From assembly GCA_023374025.1 (NCBI GenBank), contig SIJG01000024.1, forward strand, positions 830,964 to 894,963: DNA of 64,000 nucleotides, read 5' to 3'. The stretch is from Heterodera schachtii. Its lineage: Eukaryota > Nematoda > Chromadorea > Rhabditida > Heteroderidae. Both the position numbers and the translations under genes were made by a program. The notes beneath the pieces are model-generated. The model was not told the DNA's origin. It did not search any database and saw nothing but the letters and a program-made list of their open reading frames with translations. Positions 12,001 to 23,038 of this stretch are shown in pieces; the first letter of the stretch is position 1; each line of letters opens with the position of its first letter.

Positions 12001-13345
12001 CATTATGTGTGCATTCATTCATTCAGGCAATTTGCTACCGCGAATATCTTCCCAAAGTGTTGGGCTCGTCCTTCGCTGCCACAAGTGCCCTCCTTCCCCC
12101 CTCCCAAAGTGCCAATTTCCGTCCCTCCGTCCTTTTCAGTTGGCCCTTACCGCGGCTATGACCCGAACATCGACCCGACGGTGGCCAATGAATTCACTTC
12201 GCAGGCATATCGTTTTGGACACGGAATGATCCAGGCAAATAGGGCAACAGGCCAGCGCATTTTGGCATTTGTTGGATTTTTAGGAGTTTTACCCGCGTTT
12301 GGACAGTGCCGGGCGCACCATTCCCTCGGGCGGATTCGCCTTCGTCGACGGCACTCTCCACTCGGACCACTTCATTTTCCAGGCATTCCGTCCATTTCCT
12401 TCTGTCTGCTGGTCAGACTGATCCTCCGTTTAGGGCGGTCCCGACCCGATCATTCGTGGAATGATGTCCCAACAGTTGAAAAGGCCGCAACGATTGACGC
12501 GGACGATCACCGAACAAATGTTTGGCACTACCGACTTGGGCACAATTAACATCCAACGGGGGCGCGACCACGGGGTTCGATTGGCCAACAGCAGTGCTCA
12601 GTTGGCAACTGTGACTTAAGTGCCGATTTTTGTCAGGTGCCGTCGTACATGCGCTTTCGGCAATTGTGCGGACTTTCCACCGCGACGACATTTGACCAAG
12701 TCAAGCAAATCAATAAAGCAACAATAATCGAATGGCATTTTGATTTGGCACTTTGTCCCTTTGTTTAGCTCAGCCGTGAGATAATGAGTGTCGAGGCACG
12801 ACAGAATTTGCAGAGGATATACGGCACGCCAGGTTGGCACTGGTCACTCACTCATTGCCTGTGCGTCTATTTGTTGACCATTTTCAGACCGAATTGATCT
12901 TTTCGTCGGCGGAATGCTCGAAGACCCGGTGGTGCGCGGTTTGGTTGGTCCGACAGTGTAAGTGCCATCAATGGCCCTTTCCCGGCATTATTATTTCAAA
13001 TTACTCTCCCATTAATTATTCAGTGCCTGCATTATCGGCCCTCAATTTGCACGGACCCGCGACGGGGACAGGTGAAGAAAAAAGGCATTCACTAAGACTG
13101 GGACGGATTCCCTCCTCCCGCCTTTCTCCGGCAAAATTGGCTTTATCTTTCCCAGGTTTTATTTTGAAAACCCGGGCATTTTCACCCGCGCCCAATTGGC
13201 CGAAATTCGCCGTTCGTCGCTCGCCCGAGTGATTTGCGACAACGGCGACGACTTTCGGACAGTGCCGCGCGAAGCCTTCCGCACGGGGCCAATTGTGCAG
13301 TGCACAGAGATTCCGCAAATGGACCTGAGCAAATGGAAGGAGTGA
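9086..13345 (+). CDS. mlt-7-like: ShKT-domain animal heme peroxidase (MLT-7/SKPO-like)
   Basis: 24 exons, 806 aa: 9086..9251, 9317..9445, 9516..9554, 9601..9989, 10116..10183, 10285..10380, 10490..10533, 10578..10645, 10698..10823, 11006..11142, 11201..11233, 11288..11353, 11526..11666, 11726..11762, 11809..11862, 12027..12084, 12140..12234, 12284..12382, 12434..12574, 12637..12699, 12769..12832, 12888..12957, 13024..13071, 13156..13345. Order: a basic N-terminus, a hydrophobic segment (residues about 41-56) acting as signal or anchor, a Cys-rich ShKT domain ([18 protein letters not shown]), a Pro-rich linker (about 115-190), then a full peroxidase domain. Seen there are RTMDGTCNN, distal [19 protein letters not shown], proximal RFGH and NIQRGRDHG. 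Nematode relatives cross-link cuticle and matrix or act in immunity. Four introns use GC donors. The residue before the distal His is Ser, and the Glu expected after RVN is Leu; these are the two ester-bond positions to heme in mammalian peroxidases. Confidence 0.93.
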
Positions 13346-15420
13346 ACGGGGAGAAAGGATTAATCAGCTGATTGATCAGAAAGGGACACCGTACGAAATC
13401 ATTGGACATACCGTACTCTCTTACCGTATTGTATTTTGGAAATCTCCGCCTTTTCTATGGTCCCTTTGCCCTCCTCATTTTTCTGTATTTGCATCAAATT
13501 TTTGCATTTAATTGGCCATTATTTTGCCCATTTCTGCCCCTTATTTAATGTACTTTGAATAAGCTCGAGATTCAAAAAAGTTTCTAAAATCAAGAGACCA
13601 AACTCTCGAGCAATTTTCTTTTTTATTGGCACGGCAAAAGCATTGCGAACATTCGGCAAAATGCCGTGGACCGCAAAATGCGAAAATGAAAGCAGCTCTC
13701 TTCTCTCTGTCCGTCTGTTCAGAATTTGCTTTGGATTATCCTCCGGCGCTTTTGCTCTGCCAATTTCCCTAATTATTTCTTTGCTTTCCCTGTGAATGCT
13801 TTTCCATTGTTTGTTTTTCGTGCCGAGTAAAAAATGTCCTCTTTTTTTGGTGCCGCTGGCCATTATTCGTCGTCCTTTGGCACTTGGCCATGCCTTTCTT
13901 TCTTCGCCTTTCTTTTCCATCGATTTCCCCCCCCCCCCTTTTTTATCTCTTTCATTTTCACTTTTTTCTCTATCTCTCACCCTTTTTGGCTTATCTTTTT
14001 GCCATATACATTATTCTTTTTCGTATTCGTTTCCGTCATTTCGCTCCGCCGACGGAGCGAACGCAACGGCACAAAACCTTTCGATGGCATTGCCTTTGGC
14101 CCTCCTCCGCTCCCCCCATTCCCCCGGCTTCACCTCGTCTCCCCACCATTCCCTTTCTTTCCCCCATTTTTCAATTCCTTTCACTTTTAAGTGGCGGGAC
14201 GGAAAATCGCAAATGGCAAAGATGGGTGGGGGAAGAGGGACGGAATATTGAAAATGGAAGAAAAAGGGAGAGTTTGGAGCGGAGAGTTTTCCCCCGCCCG
14301 GCCCACTTTTGATGGCATTTGTCTCATCGGCTGTGCCAATGCCAAAGCCATTTGAACGTCCAAGGAAAAATTGAGCAACTGAAAATAGGCAAATCCCGAC
14401 GCCAATCCCAACGAAGGACAATTATTTGATTGGCCGAAACATTTAATTGGTAAATAAACGCGGCACAAAGCGAAGGGAAAAACATTGGCAAAATAAACAA
14501 AACTTTGTCATCCGATGCAATTGGAAGTGCTTTTGATGAATCATTCCCCAATAAATTAACCGCAAATTTCCCATAATATTTTTTGTTTTCTTTGGCTTTT
14601 CTCCGTTTGCATTGTCCCCTTTTCTTCGTTCATTATTAACAAATTCAGCAGTGTGTCGACTTTCCAAAAGTGATGGATGGTCGGACGTGGACACGTGTCC
14701 CCCCCCCCCCCTTTTATTCCCCTTTCCCCCATTTTGCCTCCCTCCCCAATTTCGTCCGTCCCTCCCATTTATTTTGGTTTTGCTCCGCCGTTCGTCCCCT
14801 TCCCCCCGCCCAATTATTCCCAGTGAATGGCTTCCATTTCAGCCCATTCATTCAGTTCAAAAACCAATTGAGCCGATCATTTGAATTCGAAATTAGCCAC
14901 CCATTCCCAACTCCATTTGCTATTTCTTCCTCTTTTCCCCTATTTTATCCTTCCATCCATCAAAACATTCCTCCCTTCCCCCCCCCCCATCTTTTCTTTC
15001 CCTTTCTTTCCGAGATTTCGGCCTCCGTTTGTCGTCGTCATTTCGCCCCGAGGGGGGGGGGGGGGACGGCGAGCACTCACTCACCCTTCCACCCCTTCCC
15101 CACCCTCCCATTCCCTCCCACTCTCTCTCCCCCAGGGGTGGACTGGTTGTTATAACTAACGTAATTTATAATAACATTTTCGGACATTCTCTCCTAAAAA
15201 TCCAATCAAAGGGTCTTCTCCCCGTTTTCACTTTGCATTTCTTATTAAGAAGAACCAAAATCAGCATAATTAGTTAATTAATATTCGAAAGGCAATTGAA
15301 CTTTGATAAAGACTTGAAATGGCGAAAAACATTATGCCATTTAGATTGAAAAAAATATAAACCAAAATTTAATTTATAAAATTTAAATTTCTTCCGCTGT
15401 GCTTTTGGCCATCCTTCGCA
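13346..15420. other. Intergenic, pyrimidine-rich on + strand
   Basis: About 2.1 kb between the peroxidase stop and the AP180 start. Open frames here reflect CT-rich sequence (13,780-15,130), with C runs near 13928 and 14701 and a G run near 15051-15064. None shows a protein motif. The last 250 bp before 15421 are AT-rich and probably include the AP180 promoter. Confidence 0.5.
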
Positions 15421-18400
15421 ATGCAAACCCTCGAGAAAATTGCCCATTCGACGATGCCATTCACTTCAGGCGGACAGACAATTACAGGTGCATATTGTTA
15501 AATATTTATTTAGTAAATTACGGATTTTTTGTATGGAATTTATTTTTATTTGACATTTTTAGAGCAATTTTAGTAAATTTTAAAGGAATTTTGGTTCTTT
15601 AATAACGATAAAAATTTAGACGACAATAGCTTGACCCTTAATATGTATATTTTTAATGTTTTGGTGTTTATTTGATTATTTTTTAAGATCGGTTCAATGC
15701 GGCCAAACATTCTTTGGCCGGCTCTCAGTTGGGCAAAACAATTTGCAAAGCGACGACCGAAGAATTAATGGCACCGAAAAAGAAGCACTTGGACTGTCAG
15801 TGAAAGTTTTAAAAAAAATCGTAAAATTTGGTTTTTCAAAGATTTGCTTCACTGTACGAATGAGCCGAACGTGTCAATTCCGTCGATGGCCAATTTGCTA
15901 ATTGAAAGGACACAAAACCCAAATTGGGTGGTCGTCTACAAAGCACTACTAACCATCCACAATTTGATGTGCTACGGCAACGAGGTCATCCTTTTCGGAG
16001 AGTGCAAATGGCCGTCATTCCCTTTGGCCCTTTATTTTTTTGGCCCTTTCCATTGGCATTTCCGTCGATTGCCTTTCGTTTTATTTAGCGCTTCTCCCAA
16101 TATTTGGCCTCCTGCAACACCACGTTCAACTTGGCCAACTTTGTGGACAAGTCCAACCTGCAGAACGGCGCCATCGCTGCCGGTCACTGCCAATTCTTTG
16201 GAATTTCCATTAAACGAATTCCCCCAAATTCGCAGGTTGTAATATGTCGACGCACGTGCGTTGCTACGGGAAGTACGTCTCGGAGAAAATCCACACCTAC
16301 AGACTGTGCGCCTTCGACTTTTGCAAAGTGAAAAGGGGAAGAGACGACGGAATGCTGCGCACTTTGCACACGGACAAAGTGAGGCATAAGCAAATTCACA
16401 AAGGCCAAGGGAATGGCCAAATGGGCAGACAAATGGGACACGGGAAGGGCACTTTTTGGGGGGGGGGGATAAAAGTCCCAAAAATGGATACGATTTTTTG
16501 GTTTCTAAGTCCAACCCCCATTAAAATTTAATAAAATACACAAATATACTTGAAAAAAGAATCGATAGTCCATTTTGAATGATATTTAATTTATTACTTT
16601 TTTCCTTTTTAAATTGCTTTTAAGAAATAAGGAAAATTGGTTTTTTGTTTTTTTTATCGGCTTATTTATCATATTTCAATTGGCTACTAATCTTTGTGTC
16701 ATCTTTCAGCTGCTGAAAACAATGCCAATTCTTCAGTCCCAAATTGACTCTCTGCTCGACTTTCAGGCATTCCTTCACCTTTCCTCCCCCTTTTTTTCTT
16801 TTAATTTTGATGCCTTTTCAGGTCAGCAGTTCCGAGTTGAACAACGGCGTCATCAATTGCTCTTTCATTTTGCTTTTCCGTGATTTGATCCGTTTGTTCG
16901 CTTGTTACAACGACGGAGTGATCAATTTGCTGGAGAAATTCTTCGACATGAACAAAAAACAGTGCCGCGAGGCGTTGGACCAATACAAAGCATTTTTGGT
17001 GAGTTTATACTCATTGAATTGAATTTTGGGTAGTTTTTTTATGACGAGTGTATTTGAATTAAATAAAATTCTCTTTTGAATCCCTTATTTTTTTAGTCTC
17101 GCCTCGACCGCGTGTCCGCCTTTTTGACCGTCGCCGAGTCCGTTGGCATTGACCGTGGCGAAGTGCCCGATTTGACGCGGGCGCCCGCCTCCCTTTTGGA
17201 GGCGTTGGAAGCGCATCTCTTCCAATTGGAGGGCGGCCGGGGCGCCCCCAGCGGACAGTCGGCACAGTCCGTCCAACAAGTTCACACAAAATTGGAATAA
17301 AATTCAATTTTTATGGGTTTAATTTTCAGATGGTCTCCCAGCAAATCAATTCGGCACGTCAGGAACAGTTATTTCAATCGAACAGCAGCGTAGACGAAAT
17401 GGCAAAACAGCGCTATTTGGAGGAGGAGAAGGAGAGACTGCGCCAATTTGAGGAGAAACGCCGACGCCAAATCCAACAACAGCCGGGGGGAGGAGGTGGG
17501 AAAATGGGGGAATTAGGGGACAAGTGGAAACTTTAAATTCATAACGGACGAAAAACTGCGGACTACCTTTTTTGACTTTCGTTATTTGAAATCATTTTTT
17601 TTTACAAAAATTCATTTAATTTCCAATGAATTTTCGGACGATACTTTTTTGCTCAACAAAATCAAGCATTCTTGGTGTTGGTTTTGTTCATATATAAAAA
17701 GACCAAGACCAAAAAGTTTCAAAAATCCAGGTTTTTGAGTTGTTCTGGCCATATTTTTTTGAAACTTAATGAATAATAATATATGTTCCAAAACCCTAAC
17801 AAATAAGAACCCAAAACTGTTGGTAATATTATTATTAATTTTTCCCTAAAATACGTCTTTTGTTTTTCGCCAAATGTTTCTCCGCCCTTTCAGTGCCGAC
17901 TTCTTCCGTGCCTTCCTCGTCGTCCATCCCTCCGCCCTCCACCAATCCGTTCGCCCTCGCTTCCGACCTTATTTGTTTCGACACTCCGCCAAGAAATGGA
18001 AATTCTGTCGCCGTCGGTCAAATTGAGCCGACCAATCCCTTCGCTATGGTCGCCGAGCTGAACAACCGATCATCCCAACAAGGCAATTTCAGTTGATTTT
18101 TGTTTACTTTTGGCAAATTGCACATTTAGTTAAAGCAAACAAAAATGCTTTTTTATACGAACTAAAAGAATTTTAAAAAGGCAGCGAGAGTGCCCCATTA
18201 GCTCAGTCGGTTAGAGCGCTGTACTTATAAGTGATGGGAAATGCAGAAGTCGGCGGTTCGAGCCCGCCATGGGGCAGTTACTTTTTTGCATTTTTTTTAT
18301 TAAATGGCGGAGACAATTATTAATCATTTTGATATTTAAAATATATTTTGAATTGATTGTTTAACAATGCTTATCAAAAAACACTGACCCATATTAAATA

Positions 18401-19334
18401 CAAAACTTTTTCCTACACACCATTTTATTTTTCAGTCGACAATTACAACAAATATTTTTATTAGCAAAAAATGGTTTTTTTTTTATTACACTTAAAAATG
18501 TTGCGACTTTTCCATTGCTCCTTCCCTTCCTTTTTCTTTCACTTTATTTTCCTTTATTTTTCAGTTCCTTTGCCTTCGCAAAATGCGCCGCCGTTCGTCG
18601 CTCCGTCCCCCGCCCTCTCCAATGTCTCCAATCCCTTCCTCCCCGGCGCCGCTGCTTCTCACCCACCGCCGTTCGCCCCCCAACTTCCGATTGCCCAGCC
18701 AATTATTAACAATCCCTTCGGCGCGCCGCAGGCATTTGGGGGGACCAACGCTTACGGCGGTGGAGCGAACACTCCGTACACACAAAACAATGGCGCAGGG
18801 GGCGCCACTTTTTGGCAACAGAACTCCGCACAACAGCAAACGACGGGCGGATTTGGCATTTACTCACAGACCCCATTTTGTGAGACTTTTGAATTTTTTA
18901 GTTTTTAAATATTTTCAATCATTCGTTTAGCTGGCACCGATGGGAGTTATTCGACGCCTTCGATCCTTCAGCAAAACATGGAACAACAGCAGCACCAAAA
19001 CCGCACTTCCTTTGGCCATTTCGCGCCCCAATGGCCGCCGACGCCGTCGATGAGCAACGGAGGAGGGACGGGGAGAACAGCAAACGGTGGTGACATGGAC
19101 ACAATGTCCGCATTGGTCGGACAAATGGGCATTTCAGCGGCCGGGGGACACCCGCAGCAAAACATGGCACAACAGCAGTTGCAGCAAACGCCGTTCGGGG
19201 GTAAAATTGGGTGGGATTAATTGACCACTCTCTGCGAGAGTTGGTAATTTGGATGCAAAACGGACGATTGATCGCCTCCTTTTTCAGTGTATCCGTCGCT
19301 GAACTCCGCCGGAAACCCTTACGGCGCCGCGTGA
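15421..19334 (+). CDS. unc-11: Clathrin assembly adaptor AP180/CALM
   Basis: 13 exons, 652 aa: 15421..15487, 15688..15795, 15842..15984, 16089..16182, 16236..16378, 16710..16766, 16822..16998, 17097..17279, 17330..17495, 17894..18082, 18565..18879, 18931..19200, 19288..19334. The start MQTLEK and the SGGQTIT turn match nematode UNC-11. The ANTH domain (about 15-285) binds PI(4,5)P2 and synaptobrevin; the lysine cluster MAPKKKHLD, the block [12 protein letters not shown] and FDFCKVKRG are seen. A coiled, charged linker ([12 protein letters not shown]) follows. The tail carries a clathrin-box-like LICFD and at least four NPF motifs (TNPFA twice, SNPFL, NNPFG) that bind EH-domain proteins, then a Gln-rich end. 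The protein sizes and recruits clathrin coats in endocytosis and synaptic vesicle recycling. Intron 6 is GC-AG. The donor of intron 10 is either GC at 18083 or GT at 18092; both keep frame and differ by three residues. That intron houses a tRNA gene. Confidence 0.95.
18192..18276 (+). tRNA. tRNA-Ile(UAU) with 11-nt intron
   Basis: A full cloverleaf is seen. The acceptor stem GCCCCAT pairs with ATGGGGC and is followed by discriminator A. The D-arm has GCTCAGTCGGTTAGAGC. The anticodon stem CTGTA pairs with TGCAG (one G-U). The T-arm GGCGG-TTCGAGC-CCGCC is perfect. The anticodon TAT is at 18226-18228. The loop is 18 nt because an 11-nt intron lies after position 37, as in other eukaryotic tRNA-Ile(UAU) genes. 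A and B boxes for RNA polymerase III are inside. It sits in intron 10 of AP180, on the same strand. Confidence 0.95.
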
Positions 19335-20232
19335 CACAAAGTGAAGCAAACCAAAAAAGAAGAAGCGAAAGAGAGACCAAAAATATTGTTAATCCACCCC
19401 TAATTAATTAATTAATTGATTGACCGTTGAGTTTCTGTGCCGTTCGTTTCCCTTTTGGCAATGATCGACCGAATGGCACATTTAAACCATTTTTATTGTT
19501 CCTATGACCGTGCCCAAATCAAATTGTGAATGATTAATTACCGTTATAATTGTCATATTAATTTTCATATTATTTGTTTTTCAGTGGTGACTTTTCCATT
19601 GTTTCCTCCCCTTAAAACGACAAAATAAATGTTTATTTACACATTTTTATAATAATTCTACACAATACAGTACATGCGTCTTTTCATGTCCCACTACCGT
19701 ACCTTCTCTTCTCCTTTTCTTTTTGTCTGTATTTGTTGCGTTTTAAATAATTAATTAACTCTTCCGTCGTTGACTTTCATTTTAATACGTTTGTAAGAAT
19801 AATTAAAATAGGAAAAAATCATTAATTAGGACAATTAATTGTGTGAAAAGTGCATAGAATTGAACAGTCATCTTCCGATCATTCATTCACATTATTCATT
19901 CGTTTTCTGTTTTTTTCGATTTTCCCGTTGATTTTAATTCCCTTCCCCCCTCAATTTGTGCTGTTTTTTGAGTGATTAATTGGTTAAAAGATGGAAAAGT
20001 GTTTTGGAGATGGAATATTAGTACAGTTGAGCAGTTGCAAATGTTCAAATACAATTGGAAATTGGCGGTGCCATTGGCAGCCGAAAACGGAGGGAAATGG
20101 CACAATCGAAAGGGAAAATTGGCGGAATTTTGATTATGGAAAGCAAACATTACTTTGAAATAAGCAAGAATTGAATTGACAATGAGTAGAAATTGCACAA
20201 TTCATAATTAACGGGCCAAATGGGCCGGAACC

Positions 20233-20696
20233 CGTCAGTTCGGCCCTCACGGTTCGGCCCCCACGGTTCGGCCCTCACGATTCGGCCCCCACGGTTCGGC
20301 CCCAGCATGTTTTTCCACGATAGCTTTTTCATTTGTTATCCAAATCCATTAATCTTGGTATCATTTGAAAGCTCTTAACATGCTCTATTAGCCTAACCAA
20401 AAACAAAAAGATTTTTAAGCCTTGAAAAAATTTTATGGAGAAAAAAGTTCAAAAATTTCGACTTTTTCGCAATTTCATGTTATAACTTTTTTGATAATTG
20501 TCTAATCGCTAAGAAATAGCTTAGAAAAAGCTTCTAAACACTTTAAGCTTTCGAATGATACCGACAATGTTGGATTTGGATTACAAAGAAAAAAGTTATA
20601 GAAAGCTATAGCGGAAAAACATGCTGGGGCCGAACCGTGGGGGCCGAATCGTGAGAGCCGAACCGTGGGGGCCGAACCGTGAGGGCCGAACTGACG
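20233..20696. mobile_element. Foldback/MITE-like inverted-repeat element
   Basis: The ends are near-perfect inverted copies over about 75 bp: each contains CGTCAGTTCGGCCCTCAC, then tandem 14-bp units of the form GGTTCGGCCC(C/T)CAC, then CCCCAGCATGTTTTTCC. Inverted similarity continues more loosely inward (AATCCAAATCCA, GGTATCATT(T/C)GAAAGCT). The core is AT-rich and codes for nothing. This structure fits a non-autonomous foldback or MITE-type element. No clear target-site duplication was seen. Confidence 0.75.
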
Positions 20697-20807
20697 TAGA
20701 CCGAAATGGGCGGTAATTGTAGGGTTTGTTCCGCCCATTTTCGGGAAAAAAACTGTTTTCAAAAGCCATGAAAACATATTTCCAAGAGTTTTCGGAGTCG
20801 CTGAACA

Positions 20808-21025
20808 CGAATCCGACATCCATTTCTGGTATTCCGAATCCCTGACCCGAACTCGAACAAAAAAGTCAAGAACTCAGTTTTTTGAATTTTTGTCTAAACC
20901 TTTAATGAAGCAATGATGGCTTTCACTTCGTTTCCGTGTATTTAAACAAAGTTTTAACCAAAGAATTTTGTTCGAGTTCAGTCCCGGGTTTGGAATTAGT
21001 CGAAATGGATGCCGAATTCGTACCG
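20808..21025. repeat. Second inverted repeat, about 55-bp arms
   Basis: The left arm (about 20808-20862) and right arm (about 20968-21022) are imperfect inverted copies: ACGAATCCGACATCCATTTC near the left start pairs with the reverse of GAAATGGATGCCGAATTCGT, and GAACTCGAACAA pairs with TTGTTCGAGTTC. The loop is about 105 bp and AT-rich. A short piece of the same family (ATTCCGAATCCCTGA) recurs near 60366. Confidence 0.65.
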
Positions 21026-21648
21026 GAAACCTCAGGAACATGCTCAATTTAAAAGTAATATCCTATTCATTGTTCAAATGGAGTGCCGCACTTCTTTCCC
21101 CGTTTCCCTCACTTTTCCAATGCCAAAATGTCCTCGGCTTTTCGTCTTCGCGTAAATAATCAAAAACAAAATGAGTTTCTTAATTGGCCCTTTTCTGTGC
21201 TCAGTTCGCGCCCTTTTGGCCAAATGAATTGGCCTTAATTTCTCTCATCCGCCGATGGGTCGCAAAAGTTTTGCCCCTCCGTCCCTTATGCTTCTGACAC
21301 TCTTTCCCACCATTCCTCGGCTTTTCCCTTCGAATTGCGCCATTTTCAAAAAGCAATTTTTTGTCAGTTTTTCAATGAGCGCAAAACAAACAAAAAATGT
21401 TCAGACATTTAATTAACTGATGAACAAATTGGTCGATTGTCGTGCTTTTCCTTCGATTTTTTCCAATTTTTCCAATTTTCCCCTAAGAATTGCCAATCTG
21501 TGCTTCTCCTCCCCTCCCCCCTCACTTTTGTTTTGTTTTTGGTCATTTTGTCCCAAATTACCGTCGGCCCTTTCTTTCTCCGTTTGGCCAGCTGTCCGTG
21601 CTGTGCTCCACCGACTGATGACTGACTTTTGCAGCAAAAGTTGGTCAA

Positions 21649-22674
21649 ATGAATGGACAATCCAACCCAATCACTTCCCCTCCCATCCGTTACACTTCCC
21701 CCCCCCCCCCGCCAATCGTTCGTTCCTCGGCCAAAACGGAGTCCATTGACATTTCTTCCGGTGGGGCAATATTTTCTTCCCTCCTCCACCGACGCGTGCC
21801 ATTTATGGCCTCATCGATGTGTGTCGTTCACCTTTCAACCGGGGCGGAGGAGAAGGGAATTGAGAAGAGCGGGGGGAGAAAAGATGGGGAGAAAGAGTGG
21901 GAGGGACACGGAGAGACAGAGAGAGAAAGAGAGAGAGAGAGTGTGGGGGTGAGAGGGAGGGGGACGGACATGGAGGGGGGGGGGGTGAGTCAACAGCAGC
22001 CAACTGATCCATCGGCAACTCACAAATCAGAGCAAGGAATGGCGGAGGAGGGGGAGCAGGAACTTTCTTTTAATGTGGAAGCCGAAAGGGCTCGGAATAT
22101 TATTAACTCACAATCCTTTCGCAAAATCACTGCTAAAGAGTTGCTTAATAATCCCAACCAAATGGAGGCCCTTCTCCTCCCTCCCTCGTCTCTCTCTCTC
22201 TTCGCTTCTCCTCCGGGTGCTTCTTCCCCTCCCTTCCCTCTCTCTCTCTCTCTCTTCGCTTCTCCTCCGGGTGCTTCTTCCCCTCCCTTCCCTCTCTCTC
22301 TCTCTCTCTCTTCGCTTCTCCTCCGGGTGCTTCTTCCCCTCCCTTCCCTCTCTCTCTCTCTCTCCGCTTCTCCTCCGGTTGCTTCTTCCCCTCCCTTCCC
22401 TCTCTCTCTCTCTCTCTCTTCGCTTCTCCTCCGGGTGCTTCTTCCTCTTCCGTTTACTTTTTTTGTCTGTCCATCTCTTCGTCCGGCTCACTCCATTCCA
22501 TTTCCTCCTCCTCCTCCTCCTTTTCCTCCCTTTTCCTCCCTTCTCTTTTTTCCTTTTCTTCCTTCGTCTTTTTCCAATCTTTCCTCCTCATTTTCTGTCC
22601 TTTGCTTTTCCTTTTTTCATCCTTTTTCATTGACTTCAATCAATGCTTTTGCTTTTGCATTGTCTCTGTTTTAA
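21649..22674 (+). CDS. Doubtful open frame, partly protein-like
   Basis: A 341-codon frame. Residues from about 113 to 175 look like real protein (EEGEQELSFNVEAERARN, then FRKITAKELLNNPNQMEA), but the end is translated minisatellite (Ser/Leu/Pro repeats) and the start crosses C runs. A strong donor sequence (GGTGAGTC) lies at 21984. It may contain a genuine exon, perhaps of the C2HC zinc-finger gene downstream, but no homology is recognised. Confidence 0.2.
   Translation: MNGQSNPITSPPIRYTSPPPPPIVRSSAKTESIDISSGGAIFSSLLHRRVPFMASSMCVVHLSTGAEEKGIEKSGGRKDGEKEWEGHGETERERERESVGVRGRGTDMEGGGVSQQQPTDPSATHKSEQGMAEEGEQELSFNVEAERARNIINSQSFRKITAKELLNNPNQMEALLLPPSSLSLFASPPGASSPPFPLSLSLFASPPGASSPPFPLSLSLSSLLLRVLLPLPSLSLSLSASPPVASSPPFPLSLSLSSLLLRVLLPLPFTFFVCPSLRPAHSIPFPPPPPPFPPFSSLLFFPFLPSSFSNLSSSFSVLCFSFFHPFSLTSINAFAFALSLF
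22201..22452. repeat. Minisatellite, five copies of 54-56 bp
   Basis: Each unit begins TTCGCTTCTCCTCCGGGTGC and continues through CTTCTTCCCCTCCCTTCC into a variable (CT)n tail. Copies begin at 22201, 22255, 22311, 22365 and 22419. Copy four has CCGC in place of TCGC and GGTT in place of GGGT. Length variation comes from the (CT)n tail. Confidence 0.9.
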
Positions 22675-23005
22675 GTTTACCGCCCTCCGTCGCAAATCGT
22701 ACAAAATATCCGAAAAAGCCGACAAAAGCTCAACGAAGGGCCGTCCGTCCGTCCCCGTTATGTATTGCAAAACAACACCCCCCTTCCTCCCCCCCCCCCC
22801 TTTCTCCCCTATGCTTTTCCCCGCTTTTCCTCCCCTCCGGCTCCTCCCCGTCCAACTCATCCTCCAAATATCCCTCTGTTTGCGCAAATGTCCCTCTTCC
22901 TCCCGCACAATGCCCTCCCATTTTGGCCCGTCGTCCTTCGCTTTTCCCATTGTCCCGCCGCTTCTCTTTTCGGCTTTTGCTTTGGCGGATGATTCTGATG
23001 AACTT

Positions 23006-23038
23006 GTGTTGTTGTTGTTGTTGTTATTGTTGTTGGTA
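23006..23038. repeat. GTT microsatellite
   Basis: About ten GTT triplets with one ATT interruption, in pyrimidine-rich noncoding DNA. Confidence 0.8.

Noticed and set aside
12700..12768. GC donor for the peroxidase intron near AATAAA|GCAACA
   Set aside because: A normal GT donor at 12700 keeps phase and gives the better family match (TFDQLSREI).
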